A program made the position numbers and the translations under genes. DNA of 7,761 bases from Negativicoccus succinicivorans (GTDB lineage Bacteria; Bacillota; Negativicutes; Veillonellales; Negativicoccaceae), in contig NZ_JAHAHH010000062.1 in assembly GCF_018373335.1 (NCBI RefSeq), positions 1 to 7,761 on the forward strand, read 5' to 3'. This document shows positions 1 to 5,840 of the stretch, piece after piece; positions within the stretch are counted from its first letter, which is position 1, and every line of letters starts with the position of its first letter. The notes below the pieces were generated by a model. It was not told where the DNA came from. It ran no database searches and was given only the letters and a program-made list of their open reading frames with translations.

Positions 1-1471
1 TCAGGAGCGGCGCGAGTTCATTCAGCGCGTCCACCACTTCCGGATGCTCTTCGGCGACTTCCGTACGCAGAAGCGGCGTCGCGTAGTACGGCGGGAAGTC
101 ATGCCGATCGTCTTCCAGTACTTTCAGGTTGAATTTCTTCAAAAGACCGTCGGTCATGAACGCGTCGATCGCCTGGACTTCATCGTTGTTAATGGCGATG
201 TAGCGCGAGGAGCTGTCGATGCCGAGCGCGTCGGCGAATGACAGACCGTACGCTTGCGTCATGCCGTTCAAACCGTCGGGGCGGTTTTTGAATTCAAAGG
301 TCGTGCCGATATTCATATCTGACGCGACGGCGCGCAGATCACTGATCGTTTCCAGGTTATGCGCGGCCGCGAAATCCGGACGTACCGCAAGCGCGTACGT
401 GTTATTGAACGCGTACTGCGGCAGCATGGTGATGGAAAGCGGCGCGAGTCCCGCTTTACCTTCTTCGTACACCCGCTGCATGTCGCTGATCGGTTCGTTT
501 TTCAAAAGCGAAACGTAGACCGTGCCCGTGTAATCAAGATAAAGATCGATTTCTTTGCTCTTGAGCGCTTCAAACGCGACATTGGTGCCGCCTAAATTGA
601 TGCGTCGTTCTACGTTCAGACCCGTATGATCTTCAATGATTTCCGCCATCATGTGACCCATCAGGATGTTTTCGGTGAAATCTTTTGTGCCGACGACCAC
701 ATCCGCTTTCGGAGCGAACGCTTGCCGGATGCCGGCGTAGCCGCCGCCGAGCACGAGTAAAATCGCCAGCGACGCGATCAGAATTTTAGAGCGACGGTGG
801 CGGCCGATGACCGCTTGACGATCCGTTGTCGGCGAAAGTTGGGTGGCGATCGGCGTGACGAGCTGTTCGACCCGACCCAAGATGTAATCGACGGACAGAG
901 CTAAAATACAGGCGGGAATCGCGCCCGCGAGGATCATGTTGTTATCGACGGTGCGAATGCCGGCGAAGACGAGATCACCCAAGCCGCCCGCGCCGATGAA
1001 GGCCGCGATCGTCATCAGGCCGACCGCGGTGACCGAACTGATGCGCACGCCCGCCATGATGACGGGCAAAGCCTGCGGCAATTCGACTTTGCGCAATACC
1101 TGCCAGCGTGAAAGACCGATGCCGATCGCCGCTTCACGCATCTGCGGACTGATTTGCGAAATGCCCGTATACGTGTTTTTAATAATCGGCAGCAGCGAGT
1201 ATAAAATAACGACGATAATCGCCGGCAGACGACCGATCCCGAAAAACGGAATCGCGAAGCCCAACAGCGCCATGCTCGGAATCGCCTGCATGATGTTCGC
1301 CGACTGTAATACCGGCGACTGCAGTTTGCGTTGGTACGAGATCAAAATCCCGAGCGGCACGCCCACGAGGACCGAGATCGCGACCGCAATGGCGGTTAAT
1401 TCGATATGCTCCCACAAAAGAGAAAGAATGTAGGACCAATTGGAGGTGACATAGGAGGTAAAACCGCTCAT
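1..1471 (-). CDS. opuFB: ABC importer permease fused to substrate-binding domain (OpuF/EgtU-type), 3' end cut by window edge
   Basis: This membrane protein both forms the channel and captures the solute of an osmoprotectant-type ABC importer, working with the ATPase encoded just upstream. The 490 visible codons start at an ATG preceded by a strong Shine-Dalgarno sequence. Residues about 1-205 are a BPD_transp_1 permease with several membrane segments and the EAA loop (E113-A114-A115, G118) that docks on the ATPase. Residues about 229-247 form an extra membrane anchor. From about 255 onward lies an OpuAC-like binding domain with GTKDFTE (from G261), the DYTGT motif (D313-Y314) and FPPYYATP (Y462, Y463). 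Family members usually run about 30-40 residues further, so only the extreme C-terminus is missing. Known relatives transport glycine betaine, choline or carnitine (OpuC/OpuF) or ergothioneine (EgtU). The architecture is clear, but the substrate is not settled by what I can see. Confidence 0.9.
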   Translation of the reverse strand, partial: MSGFTSYVTSNWSYILSLLWEHIELTAIAVAISVLVGVPLGILISYQRKLQSPVLQSANIMQAIPSMALLGFAIPFFGIGRLPAIIVVILYSLLPIIKNTYTGISQISPQMREAAIGIGLSRWQVLRKVELPQALPVIMAGVRISSVTAVGLMTIAAFIGAGGLGDLVFAGIRTVDNNMILAGAIPACILALSVDYILGRVEQLVTPIATQLSPTTDRQAVIGRHRRSKILIASLAILLVLGGGYAGIRQAFAPKADVVVGTKDFTENILMGHMMAEIIEDHTGLNVERRINLGGTNVAFEALKSKEIDLYLDYTGTVYVSLLKNEPISDMQRVYEEGKAGLAPLSITMLPQYAFNNTYALAVRPDFAAAHNLETISDLRAVASDMNIGTTFEFKNRPDGLNGMTQAYGLSFADALGIDSSSRYIAINNDEVQAIDAFMTDGLLKKFNLKVLEDDRHDFPPYYATPLLRTEVAEEHPEVVDALNELAPLL

Positions 1472-2601
1472 GCTTGCACCTCCTCATCTTCGATATACTG
1501 CTGGGAAAGCGTCGTGACAAGACTTGACTGCGTAATCAGGCCGAGCAGCGAATGTTTTTCATCGACGACCGGAATATAGTAGAGGTCGTGCGCGTTGATT
1601 TTCGTCAAGGTGTCGACCAGCGTATCCGACGGCGAGACAGTTTCCACATGCGTTTCCATAACGTCGGCGACCGGCGTTTGCAGATCATCCAATGCGCGCA
1701 ACTTCTGCGCAAAAACCGAGCCCAGCAGCTCGCGCGTGCGCAGATTGATGACCAAAAGACCGTTGACGTGCGCCCGACGCATGCGCTCCAGCGCGCGGAA
1801 CGCGGTCAGATCCGGTCCGCAGGTATGCGCGCTGGTGACCATGATGTCTTCGGCGCGGATCAGTTCCGGAGAATTCCAGATTCTGTTTTTACCGATGAAA
1901 TCGGCGACGAACTGATTGGCCGGATTTTTCAAAATATTTTCCGGCGTGTCATACTGCGCGATCACGCCTTTGTCGATAATGCAAATGCGATCGCCCAGAC
2001 GGATCGCTTCGTCCATATCATGCGTGACGAAGACGATCGTTTTATGCAATTTGTTTTGCAACGAGCTGACTTCGTCCTGTAGCGCCGTGCGCGTGAGCGG
2101 ATCCAGCGCGGAAAAAGGCTCGTCCATTAAAATAATATTCGGATCGCAGGCAAACGCGCGGGCGACACCGATGCGTTGCTGCTGACCGCCGGACAGTTCC
2201 GACGGATACCGATGCAGAAAATGCTCCGCGTCCAAGCCCACCATATCCAAGAGGTGCGCCGTGCGGTCTTTGATCTGCTCGACCGGCATTTTCAGCGCGC
2301 GCGGAATGACTTCGATGTTTTCGGCAATCGTCATATGCGGGAAAAGTCCCGTTTGCTGAATGACGTAGCCGATGTTGCGCCGCAACGCGAGCACATCTTT
2401 TTTCGCGATATTTTCGCCGTCAATACGAATTTCTCCCGATGACGGTTGAATGAGCCGGTTGATCATTTTCAACAGCGTCGTCTTGCCGCTGCCGGATTCA
2501 CCGATTAGGCAAACCGTTTCCCCCGCGGGAATGGTGAGAGTGACATCGCGTAATACTTCGGTTCCTTTGTAACGTTTCGTAATATGGTCAAATTCAATCA
2601 A
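1468..2601 (-). CDS. opuFA: ABC importer ATPase with tandem CBS domains (OpuCA/OpuFA/EgtV-type)
   Basis: This 377-residue ATPase powers the fused permease/binding protein that follows it. Walker A is GESGSGKTT (G34-T42, K40), the Q-loop glutamine is in YVIQQTG (about Q82-Q83), the ABC signature is LSGGQQQR (136-143), Walker B is ILMDEP (D160, E161) and the switch histidine is H194. Residues about 250-377 form two CBS domains, which in the OpuA/OpuC family sense ionic strength or bind nucleotides such as c-di-AMP. The length fits OpuCA (about 380-400). I chose the TTG at 2601 because it gives the family N-terminus (IEFDHITKRYKG) and has AAAGGAA at 2611-2617 about 9 nt upstream. The open frame continues 26 codons further up, but that part overlaps the promoter leader and is not family-like. 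The stop codon overlaps the next start as ATGA. Confidence 0.92.
   Translation of the reverse strand: MIEFDHITKRYKGTEVLRDVTLTIPAGETVCLIGESGSGKTTLLKMINRLIQPSSGEIRIDGENIAKKDVLALRRNIGYVIQQTGLFPHMTIAENIEVIPRALKMPVEQIKDRTAHLLDMVGLDAEHFLHRYPSELSGGQQQRIGVARAFACDPNIILMDEPFSALDPLTRTALQDEVSSLQNKLHKTIVFVTHDMDEAIRLGDRICIIDKGVIAQYDTPENILKNPANQFVADFIGKNRIWNSPELIRAEDIMVTSAHTCGPDLTAFRALERMRRAHVNGLLVINLRTRELLGSVFAQKLRALDDLQTPVADVMETHVETVSPSDTLVDTLTKINAHDLYYIPVVDEKHSLLGLITQSSLVTTLSQQYIEDEEVQA
1469..1485 (-). promoter_or_regulatory. Shine-Dalgarno and ATGA overlap coupling the ATPase and permease genes
   Basis: On the minus strand GAGGAGGT (1478-1485) sits 6 nt before the ATG at 1471-1469, and the ATPase stop TGA (1470-1468) overlaps that ATG as ATGA. 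This very strong site inside the upstream gene fixes the permease start. It implies translational coupling and matched stoichiometry of the two subunits. Confidence 0.9.
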
Positions 2602-2623
2602 TACGACCACTTCCTTTCGTAGC

Positions 2624-2635
2624 TGACAATTGTCA
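2624..2635. repeat. 12-bp perfect palindrome TGACAATTGTCA in the ABC operon leader
   Basis: TGACAATTGTCA is perfectly self-complementary. It lies in the transcribed leader between the promoter and the Shine-Dalgarno site of the ATPase gene. It contains no loop and is too short for a terminator, so a dimeric repressor site is the more natural reading. I cannot assign a family. Confidence 0.4.
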
Positions 2636-2659
2636 AATAAGTATGTAAACCGGTCCGAA

Positions 2660-2677
2660 GTATGCATAAATACATAC
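2660..2677. repeat. Operator-like inverted repeat GTATG...CATAC at the ABC operon transcription start
   Basis: An 18-bp imperfect palindrome (14 of 18 positions symmetric) with arms GTATG and CATAC lies about +7 to +24 relative to the predicted start of the ABC operon. A protein bound here would block transcription. No regulator gene is adjacent, so its binder is unknown. Confidence 0.45.
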
Positions 2678-2690
2678 AAAGAATACTAAT

Positions 2691-2720
2691 ATTATAACAT
2701 TTTTTGAGGTTTTATGCGAA
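2691..2720 (-). promoter_or_regulatory. Extended -10 promoter of the fused ABC importer operon
   Basis: Reading the minus strand, TTCGCA (2720-2715) is followed after 18 nt by TATAAT (2696-2691), with the extended -10 motif TGT directly before it (2699-2697). The -35 is only a 4/6 match, so the TG motif probably compensates. Transcription would begin near 2684, giving a leader of about 80 nt to the TTG start. It diverges from the thiT promoter, with about 40 bp between the two -35 elements. Confidence 0.7.
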
Positions 2721-2757
2721 TTGGCGTCGCGACAACCGCTTACGGCGCGTGTTTTCT

Positions 2758-2786
2758 TTGACAAGCGCGGGCCCGCTCGGTATACT
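2758..2786 (+). promoter_or_regulatory. Sigma-A type promoter of thiT
   Basis: TTGACA (2758-2763) and TATACT (2781-2786) are separated by exactly 17 nt, a near-consensus vegetative promoter. The predicted start is near 2793, so the riboswitch begins within a few bases of +1. The spacer contains the perfect palindrome GCGGGCCCGC (2767-2776). Confidence 0.88.
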
Positions 2787-2795
2787 GATTCTAAT

Positions 2796-2878
2796 GGTGC
2801 GGGGGAACTGCGTACGCGGTTGAGAGGACAAGGTCCGACCCTTTGAACCTGTAGGTTAAGACCTGCGTAGGGAGCACA
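2796..2878 (+). promoter_or_regulatory. TPP riboswitch (THI element) controlling thiT
   Basis: The conserved thi-box core is present: a GGGG run after the P1 strand, TTGAGA (usual CTGAGA), ACCCTTTGAACCTG at 2838-2851, then the AGGT-TAAG-ACCT stem-loop and GCGTAGGGA at 2865-2873. P1 closes as GTGC (2797-2800) with GCAC (2874-2877). Thiamine pyrophosphate binding is expected to lower expression of the downstream thiamine importer. After the aptamer there is no U-run, so a transcription terminator is unlikely. Two small alternative hairpins are possible (CCCG 2879-2882 with CGGG 2892-2895, or GCGGC 2888-2892 with GCCGC 2900-2904), and control is more likely at translation initiation. Confidence 0.95.
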
Positions 2879-2921
2879 CCCGTCGGAGCGGCGGGCGTTG
2901 CCGCAAAGAAGGGAGAGAAAA

Positions 2922-3443
2922 ATGAAATTATCGACACGTGTATTAACGGAAAGCGGTCTTTGCATCGCATTGAGTTTGCTCTTGGGGATGATCGTCTTTT
3001 GGCGCATGCCGCAGGGCGGATCGATTCACGCGGCGCATATGGTACCGCTTTTATTATTGGCGCTGCGGCGCGGACCGAAAGTCGGCATGCTGGGCGGTTT
3101 GACGTACGGGTTGTTGCATTTCCTGTTGGGGGCAAAATATTCCCTGCATCCGCTGAGCATTATTTTGGATTACCTGCTTGCTTACGCCGCGCTTGGTCTG
3201 GCGGGCTACGCGAAAGAGCATAGTCGCGCCAGCGCGTTGGTTTGGTCGACGCTGGCGATGTTCGGCCGCTATGTGATGACCGTGCTGTCCGGCGCGATCG
3301 TGTTCGGATCGTATGCGCCGGCGGGCATGAACCCCTGGTGGTACTCGATTACGTATAACGCGACGGTAATTCCTCCGGACGCGATCATCAATTTGATAGT
3401 GCTGGCGTTGATTTACGCGCCGATCATGCGCATTCGCCGCTGA
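2922..3443 (+). CDS. thiT: Thiamine transporter ThiT, substrate-binding S-component of an ECF importer
   Basis: This 173-residue membrane protein of about six helices binds thiamine and delivers it through the shared energy-coupling module (EcfA, EcfA', EcfT), which is not in this window. Family marks visible are MPQGGS (29-34) after the first helix, the LDY motif (82-84), the RxxxxxxSG segment (R116, S123-G124), YAPAGMNPWWYS (131-142) and YN (Y145-N146). Y141 and N146 match ligand-binding tyrosine and asparagine positions known from Lactococcus ThiT. A His usually found in the RFxxHFxSG motif is Thr120 here. The start is the ATG at 2922 with GGGAGA 5 nt upstream; an in-frame TTG at 2898 would add 8 residues but has no comparable site. 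The TPP riboswitch upstream supports the substrate independently. The gene is monocistronic, with a terminator 7 bp downstream. Confidence 0.95.
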   Translation: MKLSTRVLTESGLCIALSLLLGMIVFWRMPQGGSIHAAHMVPLLLLALRRGPKVGMLGGLTYGLLHFLLGAKYSLHPLSIILDYLLAYAALGLAGYAKEHSRASALVWSTLAMFGRYVMTVLSGAIVFGSYAPAGMNPWWYSITYNATVIPPDAIINLIVLALIYAPIMRIRR

Positions 3444-3450
3444 CAGAAAT

Positions 3451-3480
3451 AAAAAATACGCGCTTAAGCGCGTATTTTTT
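3451..3480 (+). terminator. Intrinsic terminator of thiT
   Basis: A 30-bp perfect palindrome starts 8 nt after the thiT stop. Its stem is ACGCGC/GCGCGT with a TTAA loop, flanked by AAAAAAT on the left and ATTTTTT on the right. The symmetric A and T runs make it potentially bidirectional, so it could also stop read-through from the convergent dcuC. Confidence 0.93.
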
Positions 3481-3483
3481 ATG

Positions 3484-3606
3484 GCTCGATAAACTTTAGG
3501 GCGAGTAAGAAGCAGAGCGAAATGACCGCTTTATCTGCGTTTTGAACTCGAGCAAGCCGGTAGGAAAGTGATGCGCGTTGGTTCCCGAGAGAACGTACTA
3601 CGTCCA
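3484..3606. other. Short convergent intergenic spacer
   Basis: About 120 bp lie between the terminators of thiT and dcuC. I see no promoter, convincing ORF, repeat or structured RNA in it. Confidence 0.6.
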
Positions 3607-3636
3607 ATAAAAAAGCACCGCAGTTGCGGTGCTTTT
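3607..3636 (-). terminator. Intrinsic terminator of dcuC
   Basis: GCACCGC (3615-3621) pairs with GCGGTGC (3626-3632) across a 4-nt loop, extended by AAAA/TTTT pairs. On the minus strand it is followed by TTTTTTATT. It begins within a few bases of the dcuC stop codon. Confidence 0.9.
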
Positions 3637-3640
3637 CGTT

Positions 3641-5023
3641 TTAGAACAACAAGAAGTTCGCGAGCACGAGTGTGATACAAGAACCAATCATCGGGATCGC
3701 GGTACGTTTGACGAGATCGAACGACGAAATGTTCGCCATGCCGCTGACGACGATGATAACGGCCGTAATCGGTGAAATCGCGCGGGCGGAGCTGGCGATA
3801 AAGTGCATCGGTAAGACCATCGTTACCGCGGCAATACCGCTCTTGGCGGCGATATCCGGAACGAGGTTGGCGAACGCGAAGAACGGAGCGTTACCCGAAC
3901 CCATAACGACGGCGCACACGCCGATGATGGCGATCATGACGAGCGAAAGCGCGATCGCGCCGAAGCCGCTGTTTTGCGTGCCGGAGATCAGCGCGTCGAT
4001 CATGCCGCTGACCATGAGGCCGCGGGCGAACGTTTCACCGGCGACGATCAACGTGACGACGTTGGCCATCTGACGGCCCATGCCGTCAAAGAAAATTTGT
4101 AACTCTTCCGCTACCTGCTTGCCGTTGCGGGTACGGATATACTGCGCCAGCATGCCGACGGCGGTACCGATGAGCATCGCCTTGATGATGTCCATCTTAA
4201 TGTCGGGAATCATCAACGGGCTGAAGACCAAAATCAAAGCCAAAGGAACGATCGGCAACAGCGCGTAAATAAGCGGCGGATGCGCATTGTCCAAGTTCAC
4301 GTTCTCGGTCGATACTTCGACATCTTCTTTGCGCATCGGTTGCACTACGTGACCGTCGCGTTTATCCATGTATTTCTGGGTGAAATAATGCAAAATCGCG
4401 ACGACAGGGAAGACGCAGAGCGCTACCGGCACCTGGTAATCATGCCAGTACATTACCGGATCGATGCCGGAAAGTTCCGCCGCGAAAATCGTACCGGTGT
4501 CACTCGGGCTCCAGTCGAGGCAAAGCGTGGTCGCAATCGCGGCCGCGGCCGAAAGGCGGCTGACGCCGAGCGCTACCAGGATCGGGAACATCGTTACCAT
4601 CAAGAGCATCGCCAAGCCCGACGCGCTGTTAATGGCCAGACCGAGCACCATGCCGAGCGCCCAGCAGGCGGACAAAACGAGGTACGGCGATTTTAAGCGC
4701 AAGAGCGGCTGGATCGTCAGGTTGACGAGCGCGCGGCTCGCGCCGATGTGGTCCATGTAGCGGGCGAAACCGGCGACGGCCATAATGTTCAAGCCGAGTT
4801 TAGCGGCGCGCGAGGAAAGCACCGAACGAATAAATTCAAAGAGATCAAAAAGCAAAGAACCGGTGCTGCCTTTACCGGCCGGGAAAATTTCCCCGTACCC
4901 TGCAATGACGGACACGAGCATCAGGAACATGCCGCCGATGAATAAAATGGTCTGCGGTTTATAGCGCTTCACAATGAAGTAGGCCACCCAGACGGTTACC
5001 AAAAGTGCCAATACAATATTCAC
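3641..5023 (-). CDS. dcuC: C4-dicarboxylate transporter, DcuC family
   Basis: This 460-residue inner-membrane carrier is nearly the same length as E. coli DcuC (461). It is expected to move fumarate, succinate, malate or aspartate during anaerobic growth, with succinate efflux the classical DcuC role. The whole chain is hydrophobic, with about 12 membrane segments. The N-terminus (VARYxIKGY-like VAYFIVKRYKP), the GFARYMDHIGAS segment, SASGLAMLLMVTMFP, SPSDTGT and the strongly conserved GSGNAPFFAF (from G375) all follow DcuC in the same order. I chose the GTG at 5023, since AGGGGTG sits about 5 nt upstream. Another in-frame GTG at 5038 would add five residues but has poor spacing to any ribosome site. 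It is a single-gene unit with its own promoter and terminator. Substrate and direction are inferred from family only. Confidence 0.93.
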   Translation of the reverse strand: MNIVLALLVTVWVAYFIVKRYKPQTILFIGGMFLMLVSVIAGYGEIFPAGKGSTGSLLFDLFEFIRSVLSSRAAKLGLNIMAVAGFARYMDHIGASRALVNLTIQPLLRLKSPYLVLSACWALGMVLGLAINSASGLAMLLMVTMFPILVALGVSRLSAAAAIATTLCLDWSPSDTGTIFAAELSGIDPVMYWHDYQVPVALCVFPVVAILHYFTQKYMDKRDGHVVQPMRKEDVEVSTENVNLDNAHPPLIYALLPIVPLALILVFSPLMIPDIKMDIIKAMLIGTAVGMLAQYIRTRNGKQVAEELQIFFDGMGRQMANVVTLIVAGETFARGLMVSGMIDALISGTQNSGFGAIALSLVMIAIIGVCAVVMGSGNAPFFAFANLVPDIAAKSGIAAVTMVLPMHFIASSARAISPITAVIIVVSGMANISSFDLVKRTAIPMIGSCITLVLANFLLF

Positions 5024-5048
5024 AACATCACCCCTCACAACCCTTACT

Positions 5049-5073
5049 AAGCTTATATTTACAAAGCTTATAT
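5049..5073. repeat. Tandem 10-bp repeats AAGCTTATAT over the dcuC transcription start
   Basis: Two identical copies of AAGCTTATAT (5049-5058 and 5064-5073) are spaced with a 15-bp period, and each contains the palindrome AAGCTT. They lie about +3 to +27 relative to the predicted dcuC start, a typical place for a repressor. The binding protein is unknown. Confidence 0.5.
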
Positions 5074-5082
5074 ATTGGTATT

Positions 5083-5091
5083 ATTATAGCA
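5083..5091 (-). promoter_or_regulatory. Extended -10 promoter of dcuC
   Basis: On the minus strand TGCTATAAT combines a perfect -10 (5088-5083) with an extended TGn motif. No recognisable -35 lies 16-18 nt upstream, which suggests reliance on the TG motif or on an activator. The predicted start is near 5076, about 53 nt before the GTG start. Confidence 0.65.
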
Positions 5092-5206
5092 TGATAAAGA
5101 ATAAAAACGGCTATAAAATTTTTGGGATAGGGGCGTATTTTTTGCTGTTTACGCATATGAATTTGCCATAACGCGCTGCACTTCCGGTTATTCGTCAAAT
5201 GCGCAC

Positions 5207-5233
5207 AAAAAAACCGCCTCCAGGCGGTTTTTT
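5207..5233 (-). terminator. Intrinsic terminator of the arsR-type gene
   Basis: CCGCC (5214-5218) pairs with GGCGG (5223-5227) across TCCA, extended by an A run (5207-5213) and a T run (5228-5233). On the minus strand it overlaps the end of the repressor's TAA stop codon and ends in seven Ts. It insulates dcuC from the upstream gene. Confidence 0.93.
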
Positions 5234-5576
5234 ATTCGAAATCGCAAACTTGCGCATCCTCTTTACAATACTTAATCTGCTGGCATATACATTTGTCTTT
5301 TTCGCGGAAAAGTTGCGGCAAGAAGCGCAACAACTCATCGAAACGCTCTTCATTGATCGAATAGCGCGTCCATAAACCTTCGCGACGGGATTTGACGACA
5401 CCCGCTTCAACAAGAATTTTCATGTGGTAGCTCAGCGTCGACTGCGAGAGCGAAAAACTTTGCAAAATATCGCAGGCGGATAATTCGCTACAGGAAAGCA
5501 TATCGACAATGCGCAGACGGGTTTCGTCGCTCAATGCTTTGAAAATATCGGCGTAGGTTTTGTAAGTGAGTTCCAT
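5232..5576 (-). CDS. ArsR/SmtB-family winged-helix repressor with C-terminal cysteine cluster
   Basis: This 114-residue DNA-binding protein is a typical ArsR/SmtB size. KALSDETRLRIVDML (13-27) is the family N-terminal signature. The helix-turn-helix is about 31-57, with LSQSTLSYHMKIL (43-55) as recognition helix, and the wing is about 62-74. Such proteins usually leave DNA when they bind a metal(loid) or thiol-reactive ligand. The classical As(III) site ELCxCDL reads ELSACDI here, so only C35 of that pair remains, with C29 close by. The tail has four more cysteines: C96-x-C98, C104 and C111, a possible metal or redox site. The ATG at 5576 follows AAAGGAA with 6 nt spacing; longer in-frame starts read into a GC-rich leader unlike the family. 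No efflux, reductase or other typical target gene is adjacent, so the regulon is unknown. Confidence 0.92.
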   Translation of the reverse strand: MELTYKTYADIFKALSDETRLRIVDMLSCSELSACDILQSFSLSQSTLSYHMKILVEAGVVKSRREGLWTRYSINEERFDELLRFLPQLFREKDKCICQQIKYCKEDAQVCDFE

Positions 5577-5800
5577 GTCAAAATTCCTTTCTGTATCGGT
5601 CGCGGGGATGATCTGCAGCGACGCGCTCCGCGCATGCGTGCGCAAGTCGGCGCAACCGATGGGGCAGACTCTTCCGGCGTTTGCGATTCGCTTCACGGGT
5701 TTCGGTCCGAAGCGTTTACGGGAGCGCATTGTCTTTGTTCGGCGCTTCACCGGTAAAAATCGCAAATTCCAATCGCATGATTTTATATTGAAAATATTCT
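5577..5800 (-). other. Long GC-rich transcribed leader upstream of the ArsR-type gene
   Basis: From the best promoter to the ATG there are about 225 nt of leader with no stronger promoter nearer the gene. The part at about 5585-5750 is visibly GC-rich compared with its AT-rich flanks. It contains a hairpin GCGCA-TGCG-TGCGC (5630-5643) and two similar segments, ACCGGTGAAGCG and ACCCGTGAAGCG on the minus strand. A 20-codon ORF (ATG at 5778, TAA at 5716) lacks a ribosome site. No known riboswitch core was recognised. Confidence 0.4.
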
Positions 5801-5807
5801 TTATACT

Positions 5808-5836
5808 ACTTTACCCGATTTTGACGCTGTTGTCAA
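5808..5836 (-). promoter_or_regulatory. Predicted promoter of the ArsR-type gene
   Basis: On the minus strand a perfect TTGACA (5836-5831) is followed after 17 nt by TAAAGT (5813-5808), a 4/6 match to the -10 consensus. The predicted start is near 5801. The -35 lies inside a 24-bp inverted repeat, which fits autorepression. Confidence 0.6.
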
Positions 5837-5840
5837 AATC
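5817..5840. repeat. 24-bp inverted repeat GATTTTGAC-N6-GTCAAAATC, probable operator
   Basis: Two perfect 9-bp arms separated by GCTGTT cover the -35 of the predicted ArsR-type promoter. The size and position resemble operators of ArsR/SmtB dimers, so autoregulation is the simplest reading. There is no T-run next to it, so it is not a terminator. Confidence 0.6.

Noticed and set aside
936..1433. 165-codon plus-strand ORF
   Set aside because: It lies antisense to the permease domain whose reading frame is clearly conserved. It is a shadow produced by GC-rich codon use.
2767..2776. GCGGGCCCGC palindrome between the -35 and -10 of thiT as an operator
   Set aside because: It is short and pure G+C, and thiT already has a riboswitch. 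It is plausible by chance in this composition.
2633..3135. Minus-strand ORFs of 114-124 codons over the thiT leader
   Set aside because: They lie across the TPP riboswitch, both promoters and the start of thiT, and the encoded peptides resemble nothing known.
3553..3561. Nine-base string CAAGCCGGT shared by the spacers at 3553 and 7534, with AGGAA and GAT nearby in both
   Set aside because: The surrounding alignment needs gaps and falls apart on both sides, so this is weak evidence for a dispersed repeat.
5577..5765. Longer in-frame start (TTG at 5765) for the ArsR-type gene
   Set aside because: It would add 63 residues rich in Arg and unlike any ArsR N-terminus, while the ATG at 5576 has a good ribosome site and the normal family start.
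5716..5778. 20-codon minus-strand leader ORF upstream of the ArsR-type gene
   Set aside because: There is no Shine-Dalgarno site before its ATG and no run of regulatory codons that would suggest attenuation. It is noted in the leader entry only.
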